From contig JBBMOA010000012.1 of the NCBI GenBank assembly GCA_037954235.1, positions 1,502,001 through 1,566,000 on the forward strand: a stretch of DNA of 64,000 bases, read 5' to 3'. Position numbers and translations under genes: made by a program. The notes below the pieces were generated by a model. It had not been told where the DNA came from, searched no databases, and worked only from the letters and a program-made list of their open reading frames with translations. Below, one piece after another: positions 1 through 12,200 of the stretch. This stretch comes from Aulostomus chinensis. Taxonomy: Eukaryota > Chordata > Actinopteri > Syngnathiformes > Aulostomidae. Every line of letters begins with the position of its first letter. Within the stretch, counting starts at the first letter, position 1.

Positions 1-271
1 TCTGACATACTGGTGGTGATGACGCCTTTACGGGTGGAGACGGCTTGACCCTGGGCAGTGCGGGCTGTAACCACTGCGTGATATGATCTAGCACTTTCCA
101 GGTTGTCTACTGAGAGCTCTGTGCCTGACACATTGGTCTTCAGGATGAGGGCATGGTCATGCAGCCGTGTCACCACCACTTCAAAGTAGATGAAGAGTTT
201 GGGATCTGGGCTGCTCCATCGCAGTTTCAGACTACTGGAGGTGATGTTGGTGACGTGTAGCTCGTCTGTGT
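1..271 (-). CDS. col6a3: fibronectin type III exon (C4-like domain), cut by window edge
   Basis: The exon begins after a tttcctcag acceptor at 271 and is open to the window edge. It encodes a typical FnIII fold sequence: an early [17 protein letters not shown] strand with the conserved Trp, then a region with [11 protein letters not shown], the usual Tyr-centred F strand. In vertebrate COL6A3 the single FnIII domain (C4) follows the C3 linker and precedes the Kunitz domain C5, so the position fits. It starts in phase 2 (AC before the ACA codon), so the exon spliced to it must end with one leftover base. The 56-bp candidate exon at 1017-1072 ends that way. Confidence 0.85.
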
Positions 272-3200
272 CTGAGGAAAGAAACAGTGGCATCAAGGAT
301 TGATGACAGTGACTGTAGTCCATGAGGTCAGGCTGAGTCAACGTGGGCGCACACTACGGTTTTAGAAGTATGTTTAATTCCTTCTGTATTAAGGAGACGG
401 GGATCTTATCGGACGATAACCTGGAGTTCAACCTGGAGACAGTTTAACTGTTTTTCTTGCTTTCATTGCTGTTTCTGCATTCTGGAGCCACAAAGAAGTA
501 ATGCTAGAAGAAAAATATTTCCTTGAGCACAAGACTCCTATTCGTAAGTACTTGAAAGATGAAACTTATAGGTGAACTCATACTTCAAAAACCTCATGAT
601 AGAGGAATGATGTAATGCAGCACACATGCCTCCAGTGTTTCAAGGTAACATTTGAGCTCACATTAATGCGCTATCCACAGCAGTCACAGACGCAGTGAGA
701 CAGTGGAGAATCAACTTGTAGCTCTGCTTCAACTGTGCAAGAGCCTGAAGATGGCTGAGCATCGCCTGACCCAGAAGAAGCTGAAGTTCTGCAGAAATTG
801 GGTCAGAAACAGTCTGAACTCGGCGTGCAGGCCCAGATTGACAGTGGGACTCTTGATGACTGTTTATATTTTGCTGAAGTTGTGTAATGAGAGAAGAGTG
901 AACAGTGGCTTGGTTGCTGATTTATGAGCTGTTAGGGTAACAGCCCCTTGACTTGTGGCAAAGAAAACAGAAATGACAGATTCAAACAGATACTTCAAAC
1001 ACACCCACTACCTCACCTTGGTGCTTGATGTGATGAATCGCCTGTTGATTTTCATGATGTTTCTGATGTTTCCTATGAATGCAACGATAAATCGTGAATT
1101 TCATTAGCTGCACGACTAGCACCACAGTCAACAGTGTCAACAGTCACAAAACACCCACTCCTGATGTTGGGCTGATGTAAACGGGTTTTTGAAGGGCTGG
1201 TCACTCTGGAACCACTTGCAGTGTTTGGAGACTTCAGGGGACATGTAGAATGCATTTTCAACTGAAAATAAAGAGAAGAGTTAAAGTGTCAGAATCAACT
1301 CTCAAATGTAAGTCAAACTCACAACTGCTGGACTTACTGCTGATGTACTTGGGCAGCAGCTGACCGAAGGTCTGGACACGTTTGTCATAGAAGTTTGAGA
1401 TGCTGTCCAGCCTCTTGAAGAAGACATCTGAAGGCTCGCTGGCCATGCGAGACAGAACTCGGGTGTCCCCAGCACTCAGAGTCTCACCCACCCCCAGGAT
1501 GACCATGAAGTAGCCCCTGCACTTGACCTCAGTGGCAACACGTACCAGCTGCTCCTCATCTTCCTCCACACTTCCTGTCACAAAAAGCATCAGCACCTTC
1601 CGGCTTCGTTGCAGAGGTGCCTTCTCAAACACGTGTTCCACGGTTGATTCCACGGCAGCGGCCAGTGACCGACCGCCTTCTAGCTGTGGCGTTTTCTCTA
1701 GCAGGAACTTAACGATGTCCTGAGAGGAGTGGTGCTCAGTCAAACCGATATCTATGTGGAGAGGAGAGCCGGTTTTGTTGTGGACAAACTCGTAAGGCGC
1801 CTGCTGGATCACTGACACTCTGGCATGATGGGCGGAGGACGTGGGATTGGAGGACACTTGTAGGTGCTCCACCATGTGAGCTATGTATCGTTTAATCTCT
1901 GTGAAGATGGCAGGGTATGTGGACTCTGAGCTGTCCATGATGAAAGCCATGTCAATGTCCACATCTGTGGCAAACGACCTCTTATCTCTGCTGGTTGAAG
2001 GAGGAACGTAGTTGCACATTTGGTCAGGAGAGCAGATATCTGAAAGAAGGAAGGGGAGCCATTTTCAGATTGCATGAACATTGGAGAGAGACAGCAGAAG
2101 GAACCTCACGGACCTGGGATTTATGAACTATGAAATATTTTGTCACGTTTTGTGTTTATTCATGCATTTTTTATGTCAGAAAATTACTTCATTAGTTCAT
2201 GTAACACAAAACAAGAACCGTTTCACCTGACTGACTTTTGCTTTCATTGAAAATCATCATTGAAAGCTAAAACTGTAGTTGTAACATTGGGAGCAACTCC
2301 AGTCAAAGTCATTAATCATTATCATGATTATTTATTTAATTACTTTCTGAAAATCACATTTGAAGGGTAAATAAAGATGGAGGTCTTACCCAGGCAGACA
2401 TGGCAGTTCATAATCCTCTGTAGGACTGAATTGTACTGTCCACTATTAGCGTTTGGCAGTACAATGACCTGGGCCAGAGCTGTGTTGTTAACCTGATGAG
2501 CAAAAATGTTGAAAACAAAAGGAAGTTGTTTTCATACAGGACAGATAAAAGTAAAAAAGTGAATCGTCTAGTTCCTCTTTGAGCCTTTGTTTACCTGCAG
2601 CGCTCTGCTGAGTGCTGTGTCCTCACGGTTGACTAAGAACAAAGTGGCAATGCCAGCATCATGGAGGCGCAGCGCTGCGTTAGTTACTGCCTGAGCATTA
2701 CCGGCTGTCCCACCAACAAAGAAGACGGCCACCTTTCTCATGAGGAAGCCGCTGCGCACTCTCTTGAAGGTGTTCTGGGCCACAAAGCTCATGGCGGTTT
2801 CTAAGCTGCGCTTCTTGTTGGTCTGCAGGGTCTGCAGTCCCTCGATGCGCTGCAACAAAGCCTGTTTCTTCATGGCATCAGCGAAGCGGACCTCGGTGGT
2901 CACTTCGCTGTTGTACAGAGTCAAAGCAACACGCGCTCCTCTGGGACAGTTGCTCTCAGTGATGGTGATGTCTCGGACCAGGCGCAGGACGGTGTCCCGC
3001 ATGTTGTTGAAAAGAGGGCGATTAACATCACTAGAGGCATCCAGGGCGAAGGCCAGCTCAGTAGGGTAGAGTGGACATTCCTGCTGACCTAAGCGCACAC
3101 AGAGAATTTACTGCTCGCTGGATGCAGTACATAGTGAATACGCAGTAATTAAACATAGTAATTTCTATTTGACTGTCATGTTTGCCTTAATGAAATGTAT

Positions 3201-6200
3201 CTACGTTCTTACCGTAACAGCAAGCTGGTGAAGAAAGGGACATAAAACACAGTGAGACATACTGAACATTGTTACCAGGGTATGTCATCATCAACAGTTA
3301 GTCATCGTCCAGTTATACTTACGGCAGTTTTCTCGGATCTTCTTGACCAGCTCACATTGCTGAGGACAAAAACAGAGACATTTGGGGTCATCAGATTAAT
3401 TATTTACAATCAATTTAATTAACTGACTGTTTATCCAGCTCAGTTTGAAGCAGTTTGATTAATGAGCACATACCACAACACCTGGTCCTCGTGGTCCTTT
3501 CTGACCCTGAAGGAAGAATAAAAGGCTTGTGTTAGCAGCTGGACAGCTAGATAAACACCCCGCCAGAATAAGACGCTTATATAACATTAGCAGCATGTTT
3601 AACAGTGATCTGTGTTTCATGTCCACAGTGATCAACAGCCCACTCTAGAATTATAAATACATATTCTTCTGTGTCTCTTTGTTTTTTATATGTAAGACAC
3701 GTAGTTTTTTTGGGCAATGAAGATGAAGTTGCTTACATATGTCCCAGGATATCCAACCTCTCCTTTCTGTCCGGGTGTACCAATACTCCCAGAGACACCC
3801 TGGAAAGAAGAAAGACTTGACAGCTACTTGCTTGACTTGACTTTGAAGGCTCCATCTACCACTCATTGCTCTTGAACAAACTAAGTGATGCCATGTAATG
3901 AGCATTTAGACTGTACACATTATATACATTCAATCTAATGGGGGTCTTAAAGCTTACCCGCTGTCCACGGTTTCCTCTCGGTCCAGGTCCCCCCTGGGTT
4001 CCAGAGTCACCTGCTGCTCCCTGCAGTGACAGAAGTAAAGGGATTAAATTTGCGTGGCCAACAGAGAAAGGCTGTGGCCAAAGTTTTGTCGTGTTCAGGA
4101 AAAACACAAGACCAATTTTTTTTGTGAAGGAATAAGTCAATGTAAAGATGCAGAAGACGCAGACTTGCACCAGGCAACACAAATGGCACACAATTCACAA
4201 GTCTACCTTTTTTGTGTGAGTTGAAAGCTTCAACTGGGCTGAGAAAGTCACATAATTCTACTGTAGTCAATCCCAACTCCATTCAGAAAAGAAGCATTTT
4301 TAAAAGTTGTTTGCTTTGGACAGTCCTGACAAAGCATGGATTCAAACTTCTGGCAGGGGGCTGCCAATGAAAACCAGCCTTTTGGCTAAAATTGGTAACA
4401 ACTGTGGCTGTGACATTAACAGCTCTGGATGCCGTTGACCTGAGAACACTACTGTTGGGGTCCCACAGATAAAAAGGTCATGATTGATGAGAGCAAGAAA
4501 TGCCTCTCCTCTCTCCTCCTTTCCACTCAGAACTGTGTACATTTGCAGATTTACTACTTGTGTGTCACTGTGCTACTCATGCAAAAATGAAGTCAGTCTT
4601 TTCTGTTACCTTTTGTCCTGAGAATCCTGGGAAGCCATCGTCACCCTGCACAAAAAGACATACTTTATGTGTAACAGTGCAAACAATTCAATCTGTCAGT
4701 AAGTGAAAGACTCTAAACATTCTTTTTAGTAATATTCAGTCACACAAAAGGAGGTTTCTGTGCCTGTGTTTCGGAACCCAGATGGATGATCGGAACAGCA
4801 GCACTGTTTTCCTACCTGACTGGGCGTAAACTTTTCTTTTTGTGAATATGTCACTGATATGTGAGGTTCATTAACCACACCCTTGTCATTTCGGTTTACT
4901 TGCCTTTCTTCCTTTGGGCCCTGGAATGCCAAACCCATCTCTCCCATCTTCACCCTACACAGAAAAGAAGAAGATGTGCTTCACGTTTATAAAGCTTTCA
5001 CGAATTTACTAATTAATTATACCTCCTCTTTGACCCTCTTATGTCATAATGAAATATGCATTACATGATTAATAACATCCATCCTGAAGGGAGATAGTCT
5101 GCGCAAACACATTTAAGTTTTGTCATACTCCCATCAGTGTTACTGTAGGCTACATGCTATGGTTTCATTCTTACAGGCTCTCCACGGGGGCCAAGGGGTC
5201 CATCAACACCTTTGGGTCCTGGATCTCCTGGCTCTCCCTACAAATACATAACCAGTTCGCAAGCGTGAGATAGAGAATTCGGAGACACTGAGAGAAAGTC
5301 GAAATTTTACTGGAAGCTCCCCTTCTGTAGATTTAATGAGGCTCATGTGGTTTCTGTGCAGTAGATCTCAAGTGGAGCCTTGATGTTTTCATGTACAGCT
5401 CTCATGTTTGCTCAAATACACAACATGTGTGTGTCCAGTAACATGACCGAGCCAGGATTAGGCCTGCGTGTTTTTATATTAAACAAAGTCAGTAAGGAAG
5501 AACATGAGCCACACTAAATATTGGACTGCTCAGTACCTTGCGACCAACAGCTCCTCTTCTGCCCTTTTCTCCACCTGCACCCGGAAGACCGCCGGGACCC
5601 TGGAAGACAGAACATGGAATATTGTTGGACATTTCTCACACTGAATGATACTGTGCACCTGATTTGAGGTCAACCAACTGTAACATCCCCCTGTGCTGGT
5701 TGTTTGCATTTGCTAGCAACTGTGAGAGCTGACGCATGGAGAGTGTGTTACAGAGTTAGATCCTTCAATGAGCAGTTGTTATTTTTCACGTAAGAGCCGT
5801 CTCTTCTGTCCAGTTTCAAACTGGTAAACCAAGATGCCGGAATGTGGTACTATTATTCATATTCTGACACCTGCTCACGCCCCTGTCTGTCCATCAGTCT
5901 CTCCTCCTTTCTCTCCCTGTTTATCTCTGTCCCTCTCTTTCCTTCTGTCTCTCTGTCTTCCTCCATTCTCTGTCTTTGTCTCTGTCCATCAGTCTCTCCT
6001 CCTTTCTCTCCCTCTTTATCTCTGTCCCTCTCTTTCCTTCTGTCTCTCTGTCTTCCTCCATTCTCTGTCTTTGTCTCTGTCCATCAGTCTCTCCTCCTTT
6101 CTCTCTCTCTTTATCTCTGTCCCTCTCTCTCCTTCTGTCTCTCTGTCTTCCTCCATTCTCTGTCTTTGTCTCTGTCCATCAGTCTCTCCTCCTTTCTGTC

Positions 6201-9200
6201 CCTCTTTATCTGTGTCCCTCTCTGTCCTACTGTCTCTCTGTCTTCGTCCATTCTCTGTCTTTGTCTCTTTCCATCAGTCTCTCCTCCTTTCTCTCCCTCT
6301 TTATCTCTGTCCCTCTCTGTCCTACTGTCTCCCTGTCTTCCTCCATTCTCTGTCTTTGTCTCTGTCCTGCTCTCCTGCTCTCTCTCCGTCCCCACTGATC
6401 CTGGATCTGCTCCACCTTCCTGCTGGTAAAGGAAGGTTCTGGTGGCTGCTGTTGCAGGATGTGCTGCTGATGGAGAATTGTTGGGTGGAGGTTCATTGAA
6501 GGAGGGAGGTGCTGGACCTGCTCTACTTGGACAGAGTCAGGACAGAACTTTGGTTGGGGTTTGGAGCCGTACTGATAAACCTGACTTGATTTGACATGAC
6601 ATCATTGCATACTGCATACAGACAGAGTTGAATAATTTTGATAGACAGAGAGATTATCCATGATTGAACTAACCTCCAATTTATTAGGAGTATTACTGTT
6701 ACCTCAAAACTATACAGTGAGGAGTTTGAGATCATTTGAATAAGTGACTGTCAGAAAAAAAGCAGCTTGGTGGTCCAGAACATTAAAGTTGGAAAGCCTT
6801 GCACTTTCAGTGTACATAATACATTTCTAGATTAGTGTTTTATGTCTCAGTCAGTTGAATATTCATATCAAAGCTAATCTGTTCACTCACCCTTGGTCCT
6901 GGGTTGCCGTCTTCCCCTCTGGGTCCTGGTGCACCATTCGGTCCGGATGGACCCTTGAAAAACCAGATTACAGCTTATTAGAGTGAAGAATGACCACACA
7001 TTTACATGTAAATCCCTCAGTCACAGCATAGTGAAAATGTTTGACTAACGCAGCCAAGAAGAAGGAAGTCATCTGATTCCTCCAATCTGCTGACAGACTG
7101 ATAAATGTTTTGGCAAGTACACTCAGAGAGTCTGCCAAATATCGCGCAACAACTTACTCTGGATCCTCCAATACCAGGCTCTCCTTGTACACCATTATCT
7201 CCAGGCTTTCCGGGTTTTCCCTTCAAGAAATGCAAACAATGTTACAATCAGTGTCAGGAGTAGCTGCAGTAAGAAGTACTCTGGATTTCACTGTTGAATA
7301 AGGGCTTACAGCTTTTCCTGGTGGGCCTCTTCTGCCATCAGATCCCTGATAATAAATCAAAGTTAATAAAGAAAACAAAGAAAATTTTGCAAAGACACTG
7401 ATTATGTAGCAAACATTCATACCCTTCTTCCAGGTTCCCCAGGAGTTCCCTTCTTTCCATCCTCACCTGGATCTCCCTGTCATTTTACCACACCATGAAA
7501 CTAAATCAGCACACAAGGCCATGTTAAATTGCACAGAATGATATGGTGAAACAAGGTTGTTACCGCTGGTCCAGCATCACCAGGGTCTCCTTTCGGGCCA
7601 GGTTGGTTGTTATCCTGTCCACTTGTACCCTGTCAGAGGGAAAATTCAATTTGAGCCACAAATAAACACCATAACAGAATGTGTTAGAGCCGGTTGAGGT
7701 CATGTTGATGGTTCTATTAGATGCCTGGATGTCATGGTCAGCCGAGTGAGACCTTTACTAGTTAGCCACTGCTAAATTCTGAAGCTAATGGAATGAATGA
7801 ATGACCGCTCCATTACTCCAAGGACTGAAGACTAATTTAAACACATAAATATATATAAAAAAATCTGGAAATACTTACAAACAAATTAAAAATCATCAAG
7901 TGCACAGAAAATAATTGAAATGACTGCACAATACTGAAACTCACAGGGTCTCCTCGAATTCCCATTTCTCCAGTGTCTCCTGCTTGACCCTTGGCACCTT
8001 TAGGACCCTGCAAGCAAGAAAAGAGAAAAAAATAATACAGAACAACCAGAAGTCACCTGTGCTGGTTGAACCTGCTTTGTAATGGGAAGTTGTGTTGTTA
8101 AAGTTTGAGCTGTCGTCACTCTTGCCCTCATACAACTAAATCATGGTGAGGAATTCACTCCCCTTTTTGACACTCGAGCTCATCTAGAATAACATTCAAA
8201 TCTTATTCAAATTTGAAGAAACCCCACATTTCCCCCCACAAGCATGTAATTGGGAACAGTGGCGACCCTGCAGTCGACTGCACCACTGCATTTATGCTCA
8301 ACTATATCCAGCCACTCACTCTCCATCCAGGGTTTCCTCTCTCTCCTGGCGGTCCGGCCACTCCACTTTTGCCCTAAAAATACACAGAGCAAATGTAAAT
8401 TAAAGACCAGAATCATCCTTGGACCAGACCACATTAGCATGTCTGTGCCACACGAAAAGACAGGAAACACTGCTGTATGTAACCATCAGGATAAAACCAT
8501 TACTAGATGATGAGAAGCTCACCTCTTCTCCGTTAATCCCGTCCAGGCCAATCTCTCCAAATTCACCCTGTAACGTGGTAACAGTGCGTCCATGGCTGCA
8601 TTAGACTGTTTCATACTGATCTGTCTGATAGTTAAGATTTTAAAGAGAAAAAAGTCACCTTTTCTCCTGAGTATCCTCGGGAACCCTGAGCAAAGAAAGG
8701 AACAGAGTTACAACATTAGAAATGATCAGAAAAATAATCAGATACAAAGCATAATAATTTCACAAAAGTTTGAGGTGAGTGTTTACCTTGACACCTCTCT
8801 GGCCGGGACATCCCTGGAAACCCTGAGTTCCATTGACGCCAGGAGGTCCTCGTTCTCCCTGTCATCATAGAAAAAATACGTTGAAATAATATTCACAAGT
8901 ACATGAGGAGGAGAATTAAGAAAAACAAAGGATGAACAGGAAAGCATAGTAGGGGGAGTCCAGCGGTAGGTCAAGACAGCATGGGTCAGTCTTCTTTCTA
9001 CTTACAGGTCCACCTTCGTCTCCAGGGTGCCCTTGGCTTCCTGGTCCTCCTGAACTTCCCTGGAAGACAAAAATGACCATTTGTTAGCCTCTGTTTTTCA
9101 GTTTTTTAGAGCTTCACTAGGCAAGGCAAACATTATTTGTATAGCACATATGGCTGCATCTGGGGACTCAGAAATTCACAAAGACCCAACAAGCAAGAAC

Positions 9201-12200
9201 ATAAAGAGTCAAACAGCATATATTCAGCAAACAATACAAGCAAATCAGAACAGAGAGCGGTTTGAATTTGGAACTGCTCAGGTTCCAGCAGGTTGAATGA
9301 GTGAAGGGCAGAGTGAGCGTATACGTGCATGATCGGTGATGTTCCACCCACGTGTATTCAAAGTATTCAAAAATAATTCCAGACTGCTGCTTGCTACAGA
9401 GAGCTAAAACCAACACAGTGATTCAAAAACTTCATAATGCCACCACTTCAATTCTGTGGCCTGCCTTTATCTCTGATCTGACTCTGATCAAACACCCAAG
9501 ATGATGAAGTATTTGTGTATTTTTGTATTTCAGAATCAGAATGCCTTTTATTTGTTTGTAATTTGTATGTGAATGTGGTGTGTGTGTAAAAATACACTCA
9601 CATAAAGTAACAAGTGTAAGAAGTTAAGGGTTTATCCTTGCTGTCTGACATTGGATTATAAAATACTCAAAATCTGACAACATTCAACCAAGTATCAACA
9701 TATTATGATAATAAACATTTTATGGTCATGTCAAGCATAATTTCAAAACTGAATATCTAAACCTCTCAAGGCCAACCAGGTTGCGGTGACCCACACTTTG
9801 CTTTAACAGGTAACCTTCACCTAGCCTAAGGGAACAGCCTGGATGATCCAGGAGTGGTCCTCTTGAGCAGCCTACAACGCACTGACTTATTTGGGAGATT
9901 GGAAAAGTATATGAAACAAACAGATGTGTGATATGATAGCAAGAAAAGGGACTCTCCTTTCTTAATTCTCCTCCTCATGTACTATTTACCTTCAACCCCG
10001 AAACTCCGACTCCCCCTCGGTCTCCTCTGGTGCCAGTACATTTACATGGAACACCACAGCATTCCCTCTCTGCAATATTGTCCTACATGGCAAAAGAAGA
10101 CATGTTATAAGTTATTCAAAGAAAGTTGCTGTGTAACTTGTCTTGAGCCCCATAGATAACCAACTCACCAGTTCTTCCATGAGTTCATAGTCCAAGTCCA
10201 TGATATTGAGCCGTAGGGGTCTGGTGTACCTGAAGCCTCGACCAAATTCCAAAGACAAAGCCTCCTCAAATTTGGCCACGCGCTCCAGCCCAACCAGGAT
10301 GAAACTATTTACTCCTGTATTGTAGATGAATTTGCAGGAGTTAATTAATCCTAAGTGTCTCTACAAAACATATTTATAGGTGAAAAGTCAACAAGGGTTG
10401 TCACCTGATCGCTGAAGTTCATCAACACGCCTTTTCATTTCAGCATATGGGGCATCAAGGCCATCAGTCAGATGAATAACAACCTTCAGGGAGAAAAAAA
10501 CCCACAATTTAATCTGATTCTTTCTCAACTCAAGTTGTTCACTGTTGAGTTTAAGTTGTCAGTAACCAACCTTGACAACGTTGTCCTGTCTAGTCTTGAA
10601 CCTATCAGTGTATGCAGAGATGGTCTTGCCATTAAGCACAAAGGGGCCACGAGTTCTTAGGGCTCTAAAGGCCTCAAAGAGCTCTTCAGCATTGTCCGTG
10701 AAGTCTAGCTGGATAGGCTGAGCACCAGAGTCCACAGCAAGCATACCCACTTGCACAGAAGGAACCTGTCCAGATGAGCAACTGATTGCTGCCATTTTGG
10801 AAATTCTTGGCAGAATGGCACGCATCTTGCTCTGGAGATTGGTCTGAGCACTGAAGATATTCTGGGCGGAAACATCAAAGCCAAACAACACCTCTATGCT
10901 GCAGGCTGGAAAACACAAATATGGTCATGGGTCAAAATCAATTAATTTTTAATTCTTTGTAATGTTAAATTTTATCTTGTAAATTTATAATGGTATCATG
11001 TGAAACAGATCAGAAACAGACTCTTACTTTTAGGCGTGTCTGGTGCACCAACACACAGCTTCCCCTTCACCTCGTCATCCAAAGTCTCCAGAATTTGTTC
11101 ATTGAGCTCTGAAAGCTCCTGAAAGGTACTGGCTCGGGCCACAGTGGAAGACTCACTGGCTAGGTTTTCTAACTCATTCTCAATGTCCCCCACTCCTACA
11201 GCAAAGATTCTCACACCTGTTTTCTTAAGATTTAGAGCTGCTGTTTTGCTGTCATCAGCTGAACGTCCCCCCGTGATAACCATCAGGATCTGGGGAGTGC
11301 CCTCATCTTTTCTGCTGCCCTTTCCTTTGGTAAAGTGGATATCTTGAACGTGGCGAATGGCTGCCCCAGTGTTGATTTTACGCCCACCTTTGTATTCTAC
11401 TTGGCTGATAGCACTAATGATGTCTTGCTTGTTTTTGTAGGTGTTGAGATAGAAATCATCAGTCACATCTGTGGCGTAATGTGCCAGGCCAATCCTCAGG
11501 CTGTCTCTCTCAGTGAAAAACAGATCAATTAGGTTGATGATAAATGACATCACTTCATTGAAGTTATCCCTGCCCAAGTTAATGGATCCATCCACCAAAA
11601 ACACAATATCAGCCTTTTTAGAGGGCGGCAGGCCACTTGCTGTGAGCATTAAGATGAAGACAGGGTGGAGAAAAGAGAGAAAAGGAGATATGGAGAAAAG
11701 CGACTCATTAGTTATTAAATTCTTTGTGTTGTGTTCTTGGTTTAGAATCTGTAACATGGTGTAATTTAGGGGTGACCCAGAATAGTTGAAGAATATATGA
11801 TTCACTGGAAGGAGCCTAACGAAACAGCCAGTATTATTGTTGTAGCGTTGCAGTACCCTGAAATAATCACAAGAATACATATGCAGTTTGGGGTGGACAA
11901 CTGCTATCTGTGGGTGTGGGGCTTGTACTGTGTAGCTGAGCTGAAGACCACTGACAATAGAACTTAACGCTTACTGTACACCTGCTGCTTGTTACTTTTT
12001 TGCTTCAAGTGACCTCAAGTGACTCCACCATTCGCCTTGTCCATGAAATGTTACCCTGGTGTCAGAAGATAATGTGCACACCAGCCAGGGCTTTGCTCTA
12101 GCGAGTTAGAATTGTCAAGAATGAAGTACCTGAGAGTGAAGGTGCAGGAGCGAGATGGTTAAGAGGATGAAATATGGAGAAAAATGAGGAAGGTGTTCTG

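Noticed and set aside
1258..1337. Continuation of the C2 frame past the donor at 1337
   Set aside because: The frame stays open for some codons, but a strong agca/gtaagt donor at the end of C2 and the acceptor at 1262 restore a conserved sequence, so this stretch is intron.
5834..6499. Ser/Leu-rich plus-strand proteins and Arg/Glu-rich minus-strand proteins over the CT repeat
   Set aside because: Several frames are open at once because the pyrimidine-rich minisatellite lacks stop codons. Low-complexity products with no other support.
9577..9600. TG-rich microsatellite
   Set aside because: Only a few TG steps, too short to count as a repeat locus.
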